Shown one piece after another: positions 34,723 to 47,408 of a stretch of DNA of 64,000 bases. This DNA comes from Azolla caroliniana (Eukaryota; Polypodiophyta). The stretch is taken from assembly GCA_043228905.1 (NCBI GenBank), contig JBHGNT010000013.1, positions 930,001-994,000 on the forward strand, read 5' to 3'. The translations under genes were made by a program, and so were the position numbers. Position 1 is the first letter of the stretch; each line of letters opens with the position of its first letter. The notes under the pieces are model-generated. The model saw only the letters and a program-made list of their open reading frames with translations, did no database searches and was not told where the DNA came from.

Positions 34723-34760
34723 CTTTGTCTCCATCTCCAACCTTTGTGATTTTACACACA
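34494..34760 (+). repeat. Copia LTR (3' end of the 33.7-kb fragment)
   Basis: It starts TGTTAGGATGTATATTCC and has a TATA box in CTTGTATATAAAGTGCTC near 34614-34631. A (TC)n tract (34678-34719) follows. A minus-strand copy with the same TATA region lies near 42480-42500. The right boundary is uncertain. Confidence 0.6.
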
Positions 34761-34867
34761 ATGGCAAAGATTCAAATGTTGCACCCATCTGTGCTTTATG
34801 TTACTCCTAATATGTTGTATTGCTTTAGATACCTTTTTATACTTCTTTACCTTAGGCTTATCTCTAC

Positions 34868-35660
34868 TACCTAAACTAGAGAATTTACAAGCTCCATTTT
34901 AGGATAACCAAAATTGCTTCGAACTATGTTTGTGCCCCAATCTATTGAGGTTCCATGCTTTAATAGCCTGCTTAAAAACTCCTCCCATATTTCTCCTTTG
35001 AGGGAGACCCTATTTCGCTCATGATTAAGCCTTACTATCAAGAATTGAACCAAATTCCTCCTGTCTTGGTTCTTGACTTTTACATATGCTTACCCATTTT
35101 CAAGCACCTTGGTCTCCATTCAAGTTGTCCTGATGCACGGCTCCCCCAATATGATGGGATAAGAGGATGTCTCCTAGATAAAGAAATGTTGTTCTATTTG
35201 CACATTTCATACCTTCACTCTTAAATTTGGAGCAAACACCATGTAATTACTTTGTCACTCTAGTCACCTCCTTTATCTCCCACTCATGTTTGGTGCTAAT
35301 CAACCATTTCCCCTTTTGGTAAAAGTCCATGGACATTAAATTGATCTCGAATCCATCAACAATCAATGCCACCATCGGCTCTTTCAATCCCCAATTCGCA
35401 TCAGGGTTTTTGTTGACGATCTTGTTCAATGTGACCTTGAATAGTGACTATCCATGTAGCCTTCTTCAACCTTGAACGTGTCAATTGCCACCACATTCAC
35501 ATTCATGGGCCTCACCCCTTCTAGCTCGGTCAAATATCATTTTCTTTTCATTGTTTCAATAATGACTTCGTAGAATTACTTATTTGCTATGCCAAGGACC
35601 TCTTGTAGAGTAAACTCTACGTGACTATTGATGATCCTTTCCTCCATCACTCGTTGTTGC
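34868..35660 (-). pseudogene. Family X gypsy gag-protease fragment
   Basis: The minus strand reads VMEERIINSHVEFTLQEVLG, then VALIVDGFEINLMSMDFYQK, ETSSYPIILGEP and VQFLIVRLNHERNRVSLKG. It matches the gag-protease end of the level 1 and level 2 elements, with stops and frameshifts. The T5 run at the pol junction is present near 34975. This is an older third copy of that region. Confidence 0.85.
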
Positions 35661-36570
35661 GAACTTACGTGCGTGCTTGTGAAATCTGACCACCGGGGAA
35701 CATGGGTGACTTGAAGGCTTGTCAGAGTTGAAAGCTCCTAGCAGTTGAAAGATCACTAGACTCAAAGTTTCTTCAGACATGAAGTCTCATCAGAGTCGAA
35801 CGCTCTCTTGTGTTGATGGAAAGACGAAGTCAAAGGTAGGGCAGAGTCGAAGGTTAGGTAGAGTGGAACAACGATTATAGAATGGAACATGCTCCGAGGT
35901 CAGAATCAAAATCCGAAAACTCTGTCGGGGTCCTCGTGTCGAAGGCTTCGTGCTAGATACTTAAACAAGGATTTGAACAAAATAGTGAAATAAAATTATA
36001 TTAACATTTTGTAGGCAATTGTAAGTTAAAGAAAGTGTGATATTACAACGAGAAAAATTCTTGGCTCCTTTACATGGAGTGGACAGAAATAGAAGAAAAA
36101 TAGGAATAAGACAGGAGTAAATAGAAATGGTAAGATCAAAGTAGATCTTTAAGGAGATATCCTCAAGTTTTGGTAATGACGTCTCAACGAATGACAACCA
36201 TGTCACCTTTTGTCATCGTTGATCTCCCATGCCCTCTTGATTCGCAACCCTAACTCCCTCTCCCGAATTCGGCAACTCTTCCGCCTCTCTCACTTTATTT
36301 AAACGACAAGATAACACGATTGGGACACAAAACATGCTCATATGTCATATTAATAGAAAAGCTTACAACCATCCCAAATTGGGACAAATCACAATAGAAA
36401 CTCGGAGTTAGGACAAGTTGGGACTAAGTTAGGCCAAATCGGGATGGACCGGGACAGATTCGGGACTCGGTCAGGACAAGTTGAAACAAAACCAAAATCC
36501 ACCAAAGGAGAGGGAAAAGCACTACGTTAAAATGGTGAGAATGAGAGAGTGAAAGTGTGTTGTAAATAGC
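35661..36570. other. Unassigned region
   Basis: No gene recognised. Around 36330-36490 the words GGGACAA and CGGGACAG recur irregularly, giving a degenerate minisatellite appearance. Confidence 0.5.
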
Positions 36571-36979
36571 TGTCTAATGCGGAACAAAACCAACACTCTT
36601 TTGATTAAGATCTTTTAAGTAGACAACATATTCAAAAACATATTAACCGAGATAGACAAAAATACTCTTTTGATTAAGATCTTTTAAAAACATATTCAAC
36701 ACTCTTTTGAATACTGAGAAAGACAACTGAGTCAAGACAAGATCAAAGGAACAAGAGCAAAGACAAGGCAACTAGGTTAGGCACAAGACTATTATTCTGC
36801 TCAACGTTACAATGGCATAGTGTACAACATGAACAACCCTGACAACTAAGTTACAAAAGTCTATTTAAATACCAATTGACTTAGGGCAACAACCCTTTCC
36901 ACTATTTACATAAATAGCCTAAACCTAGTGTGTCTAATGAGACAGTGTGAATACGTCCATTATTTTCCCGTATTCGACA
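36571..36979 (-). repeat. 3' LTR of the 36.6-41.7 kb Copia element
   Basis: It starts TGTCTAATGCGG and ends TATTCGACA, 409 bp. The stretch AAGACAAGATCAAAGGAACA, GGTTAGGCACAAGACTA and GTTACAATGGCATAGTGTAC is shared with 41447-41719. An internal duplication of CTTTTGATTAAGATCTTTTA is present at about 36598 and 36665. Confidence 0.7.
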
Positions 36980-37429
36980 TTCCCCCATAATGGGCATGGC
37001 ATTTACAACAAAAGATCTGTAAATCGAAGACTAAAAAAAATTACAAATTTATAAAAAAAGGTGTTGAACTAAGCGTCTTGCAGCCAAATCGGCAATGGCT
37101 GAAAAATAGAGGATCAACTGAAGCTGAATCGGATAGTCCAAAGCCGAATCCCAAACAAGTCGAGGCCGATTGTCCAAGAGCATCCTTATTGTCCAATTTA
37201 ATCGGACTGATATTTCCTGACGCCCAACTGGTGCCGAAGGGACTGGAATTGGTCCGTCAGAAGACACTTGGTCATCCCATCTACGACATTATCGGCTATC
37301 GATATTTTCTCGAAGCCAAATTTCCTTCAAATGACACAGTCCCGAACGAAGTGGTATCGAACATCGATATGTATTGAGGTGTTATTGTGAACCGGATTCC
37401 GTGACAAAGCGATAGCGCCTTGACTGTCA

Positions 37430-40400
37430 CTATAGACAACTTGAGCCGAGTCGGAGTCGGCTTGTCAAAATGTGCGCGTCAACCGTCCAAGCCACACAAC
37501 TTCCTTTGCTGCATCGAAGGTGGATATGTATTCCGCTTCTGTGATTGAGGTCTTCATGCACTCCTCGAGTTTCGACTTCCAAGAGATTCTCCATTGCCGA
37601 ATTTAATGTAGTATTTGGTTGTCGATTTTCAAATGTGCAAGCAGCCAGCAAAGTCTGAGTCACCGACTACGCTTGAAGTCTCATTCAGGCCGAATAGGAT
37701 GATGTAGTCTTTTGTGTCCACTAGATATCTGAACACATGCTTGACTACATTCCAATGCGATCGGTCAGGATTGTGCATAAATATGCTAACGACTTTTACC
37801 GCATGGGCTAGGTTCAGCCATGTTGCAACCATTGCATACATCAAGGAGTCGACAACCGGTGCATATGGAATCGGCATCATAGTTTCCCCCTTCCGGACTA
37901 GATGTCGGGCAATCCTTTTGAGATAGCCAAACGCTAATTGGGAGTGGGGTCGAAGCAATTTTTTCTATTTGCATGTTGAAGCACTCTCAGACACGTCCAA
38001 TGTAGTCAACTTGTGACACAAATAGTTGTCGTTGATTCCAAAGCTAATTAATCTTCATCCCTAAAAGGTGTCTCACCAAACCAAGGTCCTTCATGATGAA
38101 CTTCAACCATAGTTGCCAAACGAGGTTGGCGAGCTCTCCGGCATGCCGGCCCGAGAGTAGTGGTCCATGTAGATTATGAGGAAGATGGGAGACCCATCTC
38201 GAGTTGTTTTGGTGAAGAGGTAGTGGTCCTCATCTTTCTTTGAGAAGTTGGCTGATTGGATGAAATCATTGAACTTCTTATACCATTCCCAGGCACCTAT
38301 TTGAGGCCGTATAGACTCTTCTCGAGTCTACAGACTAGATGTTCCTGCTCCATATAAATCTCCTCCATTAGGTCACCATGGAGGAATGTCGTTTTGACAT
38401 CTAGTTGGATTAGCTCCAAATCCTCAACTGCCATGACGCCGAGCATAAAGTGCAAGATTGTCATCTTCACCAATGGTGAGAAGATTTCGTCGAAGTCAAT
38501 GTTGTATTCTTGTCGAAACCCTTTCGCTACTAATCTGCCCTTGAATTTTGGGTTGGCCATATCGAATATCTCTTTTAGACTATAGACCCACTTGCAAGAA
38601 AGAGCATGTCAATTTTTTGATAATTCGACCAAGTCCCAAGTCTTGTTTTGTTAGATCGAGCTCATCTCTAACTCCATCGCTGGATGCCAAGTGGCTGAAT
38701 CAGCTAATGTCAATGCTTCTTCATATCACATCGGCTCATCAGCGTCCATGAAGAAGATTCCAAGAGACTATCTCTCTGGAGGCTATGATAGTCTTTCAGA
38801 TCTTCGGTATGATTGGGTTAGCTGGATCGGATGTTTGGATTGGATGGTCCGGAGCCGAAGCATTCAACTATGCCAAATTGGCTGCAACTGATTTGGTGCT
38901 AGAGGATTTGGCTACCCATGAAGCCGACCGTGTGTTTTGGGTTGGGCCGTCATGAAGGGTTGGCACTTCTTAAAAGATTATTGTTCGAACTTCAACAGGC
39001 CTTTCAACCGTCTCTTGCATGACTGACTCTATGAAGACAACGACCGAGCTTTGAATGATTTGTCTATTCTTTGGGTCCCATAATCGATATCCATCTTTGT
39101 CGTCTAGTCCATAGCCAAGGAAAATGCATTTTTTGGACCTGGGTTTGAGCTTTCGGCGATCCTCTTTTGGCGCGAGGGAATATGCCTCGCATCCAAAAAT
39201 CCTCAGCTTGTCATAATTCGGCTTCCTACCGATTCATAATTCCTGAAGTATTTGAAGTCCTAGAGGCCTGCTCGGCGACATATTAATTATGTGCATTGTC
39301 GTAAGCAGGGCCTCTGCCCAAAAGCCATCCGACAGTCTAGAGTGTTGGAGCATAGCTACAATTCATTCCTGAATTGTCTGATTCATCCGTTTGGCAATTT
39401 CGTTTTGCTCCGGACTATTAGGTGTCGTATATTCACATCTGATGTCGCGTTGTCGGCAAAATCTAATGAATTGTTCACTCTTAAACTCTCCCTTGTTGTC
39501 AGTCCATAAGCATTTCAGCTTCTGTTCTAATGATTTCAACCAGCAAGCCATTCTGAAAAGATCAATAACACTCCGTCTTTGGTTTTGGCCAAATATGCCC
39601 ACACCTTTCCAGTCGAATCATCAATGAATCTGACGAAGTAGGAGGCGCCACTAAGGGACTAATGTGGAATTGTGCCACAAACGTCTGAATGAACTAAATT
39701 GAGTGGACTCGATTCTCTTGGTGTTGTCGTTGGGTGTGAGGTTGCAACTTGCTTGGTGTATTGGTAGTGCTCGTAGAACTAGTGGTCCAAGAAGGAGAGT
39801 TTAGGGATGTATCGGGCTTTGGATAAGTGTGTTATGCCAGCCTTGCTAGGGTGTTCGAGTCATTCGTGTCATAGTGATGACACGGGGATATCAACCAAAA
39901 ACAGGTCACCCTCTTTGAGTGTGACGTATAACGGGTACAAAGAATGTACTTTCAGACCTTCAGCAAGCAAGAGGTTCCCCCTATGGAGTGTCCACCCTAT
40001 TGATGAGAAGTTGGCACGGATGCCATCTTCTTCAAGTTTTCTGACTGAAATCAACAGTCTTGAGAGCTCTGGTACATGTCAGCCATTATGTAATACCAAT
40101 GTAAAGCCACTCGGAAGGTTGAGCTCTACTATGCTGATTCCAATTATAGTGCAATGTTGCGAATTTTCGACTTAGACTGAGTCGGACTGTCGGGCCGAAT
40201 ATTGCCGGAATTGTGATCAATGAGGGGTCACGTGATATGATGCACCTGAATCTAGGAGCCATGACATTGTGCTTGATTCCTTAGTCGTAAGTAGAACTTC
40301 TAACTCGACTAAGTTCTCTATAAACAAGATTTTTTGGATCATCCGTCAAAACTTCGGTTGAAGAGTCGATGTAGTTAACCTCCTCATGTCGGCCACTCTT

Positions 40401-40620
40401 ATGATCAACTCGCTGAGCTTTATCATTTTTGGCTTTGAGGGCACGGTAGTCGGCTTTAACATGTCCAGGTTTCTTAGAATAAATGCATGTCTAGCTATCC
40501 CTAGATTTACTCCGGCTTCGCAAATTTGTCGGCAGTCAGGAAGAACTTCTCCCCCTGTTGTTTGGTTAGTAAGCCGAATCTTGTACTACAAAAGCATGGC
40601 CAAATCGTGAACAAACGATC
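37430..40620 (-). pseudogene. Copia pol fragments (RNase H, RT, integrase, GAG-pre-integrase, zinc knuckle)
   Basis: Reading right to left: a decayed zinc knuckle (CIYSKKPGHVKADY near 40440-40490), GAG-pre-integrase-like block (MISVRKLEEDGIRANF, 40054-39869), integrase (RDIRCEYTTPNSPEQNEIAK, 39602-39363), reverse transcriptase (KFKGRLVAKGFRQEYNIDFD, LDVKTTFLHGDLMEEIYMEQ, 38560-38297), and the RT/RNase H junction (SLMYAMVATWLNLAHAVKV, 37958-37629). Many stops and frameshifts. It is related to the 23-kb Copia remnant. Confidence 0.88.
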
Positions 40621-40709
40621 TCCTCCGAGTGTCTTCAGTCAAATTTGAGCTCTTCGATTCGGAGTAGTTTATGGATGTTGTCTTGTAGATTTCCAGCAAC
40701 TGTGGGAAA

Positions 40710-41350
40710 GTAGAGTGGAACGGGCGAGAACGGAGATGTGCAACGATTGCACATGTACATCAGGAAATTGTAAATAGAATAAAAGGGGAAATGAAAAGGG
40801 TGCTAAAGTGCGCAAGGGAGTTAGTGAGGAATAAATGTGATGGGTACATTAGTGCACATGCACACGTAGGAGGTAGTGGGGGTGAGTGTGAAAGTGAGAG
40901 GAGCTTTAATGCACCTCTCCTAAAATCAAGGCAAGATATCTCCTCTTTAAAAAGTAGAATATTTGACCGCACTTTTGTAATAGCCTTCCCTCCTTGGACT
41001 ATAAAAGGAGAGGGAGGGGTTCTTATTAGGCGCTCCTTATTCTTGTTTTTGCTCCCGATTTTTGTTTTGTTCCCCATTTTTTAGTTTTGGCCGAATTTGT
41101 TTTGGTCGTTTTGTCTATCAGGGTTTGGGGGTTCCATTTTGGTGTAGGGCATGAGGTCTCTTGAGCTCGTATGCTCTGAGGGTTCCAGTTTCTATTGAGT
41201 CTTCTGTGCAAGGTTTCCACTCGCAACGGCGAGCCTGAGAGCTCCCCGGTGGTAGCTTGCCAACAGACACTCATTGTATCTAGTATGTTTGATCCGGCTC
41301 GAATCCGAAGATATAATCGGTTGCTCAAGTATATATTTTCGTTGTGCATA
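40710..41350 (+). repeat. LTR-like insertion in Copia gag with its own TATA box
   Basis: The block between the gag halves has no Copia coding content. It carries CTCCTTGGACTATAAAAGG (TATA at 41000-41006) on the plus strand. This core resembles the family X level 1 LTR core (CTCCTTGGGCTATAAAAG at 46900-46917). Exact ends and target duplication were not found. Confidence 0.4.
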
Positions 41351-41446
41351 ACTATCTCTGGAATTAATGCTTTCATATTCATTGATATGTGTCTGGACCA
41401 AATCAGATTCTTTCATCCGAAGGTTGTAAAGGCGTCGAATCAGCAT
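41192..41446 (-). pseudogene. Copia gag N-terminal fragment
   Basis: LIRRLYNLRMKESDLVQTHI followed by NEYESI is the standard gag capsid block of Copia elements. It ends at the LTR-like insertion and abuts the right LTR, so the leader and PBS are deleted. Confidence 0.75.
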
Positions 41447-41719
41447 TCTTCTGATTAAGATCTTTAAGTAGACAATATATATAGTATTAACAGATTGAAT
41501 ACCAAGATAGACAATTGAATCAAGACAAGATCAAAGGAACAAGAGCAGAGACGAAGTGCAACCAGGTTAGGCACAAGACTATGTAACTCTATTATTTTGC
41601 TCAACGTTACAATGGCATAGTGTACAACATGAATAACCCTGACAAATAAGTTAAAAAAGTCAATTTAAATACCAATTGACTTACGGAAACTACCCTTTCC
41701 ACTATTTACATAAAGAGCC
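41447..41719 (-). repeat. 5' LTR of the 36.6-41.7 kb Copia element, truncated
   Basis: It aligns to the left LTR from CTGATTAAGATCTTTAAG to TTACATAAAGAGCC, where a plus-strand LTR begins. Confidence 0.7.
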
Positions 41720-42192
41720 TGTTGAGATATCAAGCTCAACTAGGTTTACTAATTTAGTCATATGTGTAACTTAGTAGTTACATACAAAGAATCTAGTTAC
41801 TGTGTTCCCTATAAAGCCTTAAATAGGATTTTATACTTAAGTGGAGATAAATTCTAGATCCTCCACTACTAAGTTCATTGAATATAAGACTTATATCCTT
41901 GTACCTATATTCTCTTCACACATGTGCACCCTTGCACATGAGATATATATATACCTCATTGTGGGTATCTTTGTTCTTTAACTTTTTAATATAAGTAAGA
42001 GTTCCTTCAGCTACACTTGTGTTAATCATCCCCCATCTTGTCTTAGTGTTTCTAAGTGTGCCTTCTCTCCTTCTCTCATACATCTACACACACTCATATC
42101 ACATAATCTTCCACTACTTAATCATGTACGTGTTCAACTACTCAAATAATTAGACACTAATTAACCCCAAGTTAATTACCTAATTATTTACA
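41720..42192 (+). repeat. Copia 5' LTR, plus strand, with PBS
   Basis: It starts TGTTGAGATATCAAGCTC and ends ATTATTTACA, 473 bp. The PBS TGGTATCAGAGC follows at once (42193-42204). The internal part is lost within about 150 bp. It was inserted into the older minus-strand LTR. Confidence 0.85.
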
Positions 42193-42204
42193 TGGTATCA
42201 GAGC
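42193..42204 (+). other. Primer binding site (initiator Met tRNA)
   Basis: TGGTATCAGAGC, the canonical Copia PBS, lies directly after the LTR end CA. Confidence 0.9.
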
Positions 42205-42359
42205 ATGTGGTTTAGCATATCCACTAATCCCACCCGATTCATATTGAGTGTGTTTGAGACGCCGACACCGACACCAACTCCGGTTATCCTCTATCGTAGT
42301 GACACTACATAGTGTCAAAGTTAATATGCGGAAGCTTTGAAGAACCGGTTCACCCGGAT

Positions 42360-43616
42360 AGCAACAGAAAAAGTGCAGGTTTAATGGAAGCTTCACAAAA
42401 CACAGAAAGAGAGCGGGAGAGACAAAGAGAGCAGAACAATGAACTTAATACAAAATGAAAACACTTTGGACATACTATGTGCTTAGTGAGCACTTTTATA
42501 CAAGTCCTTAAAAGGATTGACAAAAGTATTGACATGTACTTCAATACTCATATGAACGATTGACACTGACTCCTAGAAATATGCCTACGTACTATGCTAG
42601 GATCGTAGAACTCTAACGGCCTACCGATTACAATCCGATCTGGCTCTTGCTTCCAGATACCGATCCAGATCTGGTTGAGCTTGTCCGCTCAGAACTCTCC
42701 CTCAAGCTCAACTTGAAGTTGGATCGAGGTGTAAGTGTTTTCCGGTTCTTCCCTTTGGCTCCTCCTGGCATCTTCCCTCCTTGCTCATGCTCCTTGTCCC
42801 ACCCGATTCCGCTTTCCACTACCTGTCTGGTTCTGCGCCTCTCGACCTTCTTGATCGGCTTGTCTGCTCAACAGGCCCATCTCAGTTCCTTTGCTTCTGC
42901 GACTTTAGCATTTCTTGACCCATCGATTCCTTCGTGTTGGTGTCGACTTCTGTTGCCTTCTAGTCCGTTTGGCCTTGAGTTGATTTGGCTCCTCCGAATT
43001 AGACTCCACCTCCGAATCGACAACCTTTGATTCGTTCCAGCTCTTGTCTGAACAGCCTGTCTCCAATTCGTCTTTGGTCTTCAGGCCCTTCACAACATCA
43101 GTCCATGTCTGGGTCTTGGCCTTCTTCTTGCGGTCGGCTCGGTCATTCTTGACTCTGCGCCGTCACCGCTTATTCCAACTTCTTCGGATGTGCCGACTAC
43201 TTCAGTCGACTCAGCTTCCTTTTTCCCTTTGTCTCCCCTTATTTGGGTTGTTTCCTTTTTGCCAGCTCCTTGTCCAATGCCATTACCTATTCCGGTTCTC
43301 CCCCTCAAGTGCGGCACATTGAGATGTTGTAGACTGAGCATCTCTGAAAACTGTTGCAACTTGTCCGATCCAAGCAGCTTGGTGAAGATGTCAGCAACCT
43401 GCCGATCCGTTAGGACATATCGGAGTTCAAATTCACTAATGAGGACCCGCTCGCGCACAAAGTGTTAATGCACTTCTATGTGCTTCGTCCAAGCATGGAA
43501 CACGGGGTTCTTGGCTAGCTGCATGCTGCTCATGTTGTCGCAGTAGATCGGGATCAGAGTCGGGAGTTAGATCCTGAGGTCTTGTAGTAGCCTCTGTAGC
43601 CATATGGCTTCATAGG
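42360..43616 (-). pseudogene. Copia 3' end: RNase H C-terminus, charged tail, PPT, LTR
   Basis: Minus strand: RERVLISEFELRYVLTDRQ, VADIFTKLLGSDKLQQFSEM and LHLRGRTGIGNGIGQG, then a charged tail to about 42700, a PPT-like TTGAGGGAGAGT, and LTR-like sequence with TATA (CTTGTATAAAAGTGCTC near 42485-42501). The TATA region matches the plus-strand LTR near 34620. It is cut at 43617 by the level 0 gypsy LTR. Confidence 0.75.
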
Positions 43617-44000
43617 TGTCACGGACAAGTAGACGAGGCTCAATACTAAGAGAGTGAGAGAGAGATCATAGACAAGATAATAAGAAAGAGAGAGAGAAAG
43701 TAGTCAAAACATCAAGAACTGAATTATGATTCCGTAACTAGTGTTGTTCACCTTGACTAAGCCAAGGTGAGCCCTGTGTTTATACATGTTTATGGGCTCT
43801 AAATGTAGCCCCATGCAAAGACTCATTTTCATGCACAAACTTGTAGAATGTTCTAGCTTTCTAGAAGCTTCTAAAATCCTACATGTAGAATAGATAACTA
43901 CAATAATCTAGTAAGGTAACATGATTATATATTGGATGTATTGGTTAAAACATATCGATTAAATATAATAGGTCAAGAGTTTGAATCATGTCCATGACAT
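43617..44000 (-). repeat. Level 0 3' LTR
   Basis: It starts TGTCACGGACAAG and ends TCCATGACA, 384 bp. The purine tract GCAGGGGGATAA lies directly inside on the minus strand. Against the right LTR it shows about 18 substitutions in 300 bp plus a 12-bp indel, by eye. Confidence 0.93.
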
Positions 44001-44121
44001 TATCCCCCTGCTAAGGCCACCTCTGAAGATGCCTCCTCGGTTTTTGTGGATATTGGTGATGAAATCCATGAACAACATCCAGTGCATTCTCCAAGTGTTG
44101 GGTCGATTCCCAAGTTGCCTC

Positions 44122-46674
44122 TCAAATGGGATACCCTTTCCATAGGACGTATTGAAGTTGTCGTCGATGCCAACGAGAGTCCAGAATCTTGTCCACCTCA
44201 TACTCCTCACCTGTGGAAAGCTCAATTGGAGGTGGAGGTGGAGAGTGTCTTCCAGGAATAGTGGATGGATGATAAGGTTCGAGAAGAGGCATGGAAGACA
44301 TTATGAATCCGGAAATGTGGACGAAGTTCCAGACGGAAAGTGATGGGATTGACACACTCAATGATGCGGAAAGGCCCCAACTTCTAGTAATCCAACTTTC
44401 CGCAAGATCGAGTAGTATCGACATGGCGACGTAAGAGCCAAACTTGATCACCAACTGCAAAGGCGGGTGTAGCGGAAGGATGTCGATCAACTTGCGCTTT
44501 ATACCGGTTCCTTGCAAGGATGAGTTTGAGGGAGAGGTCTTGATGAATGTCGGCTAAAATACGAGCATGTCCTTCCGCTGACGGGTTGACAGAGTTGCCA
44601 GGGATGGAAATACTGAAGCGAGGATGGAAACCATAGTTGGCGAAAAATGGGGTGACCCTAGTTGAACCATGTAGCATATTATTATATGTGAACTTTGCCA
44701 AGGGTAGGAGGTCAACCCAATCATCTTGCTGGTAGCTAAGCGAGCATTGAAGGTATTGCTCAAGAATTTGGTTCACCCGCTCCGTTTGGCCATCGGTTTG
44801 AGGATGATAGGATGAAGACAAATTCACTGTTGTGCCCAATGTTTGAAGGAGCCACCGCCAAAAACAAGAGACAAATTGGGGTCCGCGATCTGAGGTGACA
44901 TCATCTGGGACCCCATGAAGCCGCACCACATTCTTTAAAAATAGATCCATTGTTGCTTTTGCTGAAATAGTCTTTGCACAAGGGGCAAAATGAGCCATCT
45001 TTGTAAACCGATCTACCATGAAGAGCACTGTGTCATATCCGTGGACAAGAGGCAAGTCAGTGATGAAATCCATGGAAATCGATGCCCAAGGTTGGTTGGG
45101 AATGGGAAGTGGTTGGAGCAACCCATATGGCCTATGGTTGATGACTTTGGATCTAGCACAAGTATCACATGTCTTGATGAATTCCTTGACGAACTTCCAT
45201 GGTTGAGGCCATCAATATCCTCGTGAGATTAATTCAAGTGTCTTTGTAACGCCAAAATGACCAGCCAAGGGGTCATCATGACACTTTTGGAGAACTTGAG
45301 TTCGACATCGGCCCTCCGGAACATATAAGAGTTGGTCTCGGTAAAGCAATCCCCCCTCGAATTTGAAGCGGTTAAGGTCTTCCTTGGTCTTGGATTTAGA
45401 CGGATGAATAAGACCTTCCTGAATTGTGTTGGCGAATTTGTCGGTGGGAAGTGCTTTGGCTATCTCCTCAAGCAAAGAGTCGTCATGGAGCATGCATGTG
45501 GCGAAGAGCTAGAATTGATCTAGTTTAAGCAAACATTGAGATTGTTGAGCATAGGCATCATCCCTTGGGCTCAACTCAAAATTTGACCGTCATGAAAGAG
45601 CATCAACCTTCATGTTTTGTGCCCCTGGCCGAAAGACAATTTCAAAGTCATAGTCGGCTAAGAAAGTTGACCAACGGGCCTGCTGCTGATTCAAAGTACA
45701 GGTTGTTGAGAAATACAATAAATTTCTATGATCTGTTAATACTTGAACCCGATGTTGCGCCCCAGCCAAGTAAGGTCTCCACTCTGAGAAAGCTGCCACT
45801 ATATCCGCGAGCTCCTTGTTGTAGATGGGATAGTTGATTTCTAGAGTTGTGAATTTTCGGGAGTAGTACGCCACTGGATGTAGGATGCCATCATATCATC
45901 GGGTTGTGATAAGACGGCACCAATGGCGAAGTTAGAGGCATCTGTTTCAACTTGAAAAGGCTTAGTAGGGTCGACGTGAAGGAGGACTCGAGCCCAGGTA
46001 AAAACTTCCTTGAGTAGGTCGAAGGCGTGTTGAGTAGATGCAGTCCATTGGAATGACATCCCATTACGAGTAAGCTCAATCAAGGGTTGGACTATGATGG
46101 AGAACCCCTTGATAAATCGACGATAGAAATTTGTGAAACCAAGGAGCGACTGCACATCCTTTACTCATTTTGGAGTGGCCCATTCTTGAATTGTCTTGAT
46201 TTTCCTTGGATCCATGGTGATGGCTTGGGGGAGATAACATAACCAAGAAATTCTATGGAATTGCAATCAAGCTCACATTTTTCTCTCTTGGTATAGAGGC
46301 CATGCTTCCTGAGTTTCGAGAGAATCAATTGAACGTGGTGAGTATGCTCTTCAATGCTCGACGAGAAGACAAGAATGTCATCAAGGTAGATAACGACGAA
46401 GTGATCGAGAAATTCTCGAAATATTTCGTTCATCATATGTTGAAAAACAGTTGGAGCATTGGTGAGTCCAAAAGACATTACCTTGTACTCGAAGTGTCCA
46501 TATCGCGTACGAAATGCCGTCTTCCATTCATCACCAGGTTTAATCCAAACCAAGTTGTATGCTCCCTGCAAGTCAATCTTGGAGAAGACCTGTGCACAAC
46601 GAAGGCGATTGAGGAGCTCTGGGATGAGAGGTAAAGGGTATCGATTACGTACCCGGATTTTATTGAAGCCACGG
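44122..46674 (-). pseudogene. Level 0 pol 3' part: RT, RNase H, integrase, chromodomain
   Basis: Right to left: reverse transcriptase ([42 protein letters not shown]), connection (FTNFYRRFIKGFS), RNase H (VETDASNFAIGAVLSQ), H2C2 zinc finger (KCHDDPLAGHFGVTKTLELI), integrase with its DDE triad in DFITDLP, SDRGPQF and TDGQTERVNQ, and a chromodomain (EYEVDKILDSRWHRRQLQYV, LWKGYP) that would guide integration to chromatin. The frame is broken at several points (near 46160, 45870, 45210 and 44400). Confidence 0.93.
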
Positions 46675-47364
46675 TGTCGTGAAGAAAACCATCCCTAGGC
46701 GGAAACCGAGTTTAGCATGTGTAAACCGGCTCTTACACGAGAGCACACTTTTCGTTGTATAGTAAGTAGGTAGGTACAAGTCGGCTGAGGTGAAATCCTA
46801 GGTAGCATGCATTCAATAGGGAGAGAATCGAATTGTATCTCTGTCCGAAAGGACAGAGAATTAATATGATGTAACGGATGATAACGGCCTCCCTCCTTGG
46901 GCTATAAAAGATAGGGAGAGGAATGAAAAAGTATCGCGCGTTAGAGAGGACGAAGTGCTGCCGGACTGGGACCAAGCCCTTCTCCTCTGCCACTCTCCAT
47001 AGCCATTTTGCGCAGGTTTTCGGGAGGCTAACTCTGCTCCATGGAACGCCCGTGTGCTTCCGGCAGAGTCTCCATCTCGCTCTTCTGTGTGTGTGAGTGA
47101 ACAGGCGTCGGTGTCCGCCTTGTCGGCCTGTTAGTTGTAACCATCTTGATATATATACATTTATATACATACGTGTTCACATACTCAGACTTCTAGTCGT
47201 CTCATTTTGCTGTGTTGTTGGACTGTGATTCCTGTGTGCTCCCGTGTCAGTCCAGGTGCAAGTGCGTCCGTTGCCTTTCAGTTCTCCTCCTTCTCAGCTA
47301 TTTCTCGGTCCAAGGCCCCGGTGGTCCCGCCTCGTTCTCCCCGCACGCGCGTAACAACGCGACA
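46675..47364 (+). repeat. Level 1 5' LTR
   Basis: It starts TGTCGTGAAGAAAACC and ends AACGCGACA, with inverted TGTCG/CGACA ends. The core promoter is GGGCTATAAAAG (46906-46917). Confidence 0.95.
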
Positions 47365-47368
47365 TATT

Positions 47369-47387
47369 TGGTGAACCCGACGTGAAC
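47369..47387 (+). other. Level 1 primer binding site
   Basis: TGGTGAACCCGACGTGAAC lies four bases after the LTR. The same sequence is found inside the level 2 right LTR on the minus strand (GGTGAACCCGACGTGAAG at 54874-54857). Confidence 0.85.
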
Positions 47388-47408
47388 AGGCGGCAAAAGA
47401 ATAGGAAG

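Larger units (their letters stand above)
36571..41719 (-). mobile_element. Ty1/copia element, minus strand, both LTRs present, heavily decayed
   Basis: A left LTR (36571-36979) and a truncated right LTR (41447-41719) enclose Copia gag and pol fragments read right to left. A PPT-like ATGGGGGAA lies directly inside the left LTR. The right LTR is cut by a plus-strand LTR inserted at 41720. Gag is interrupted by LTR-like sequence with its own TATA box (about 40710-41350). Confidence 0.75.
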
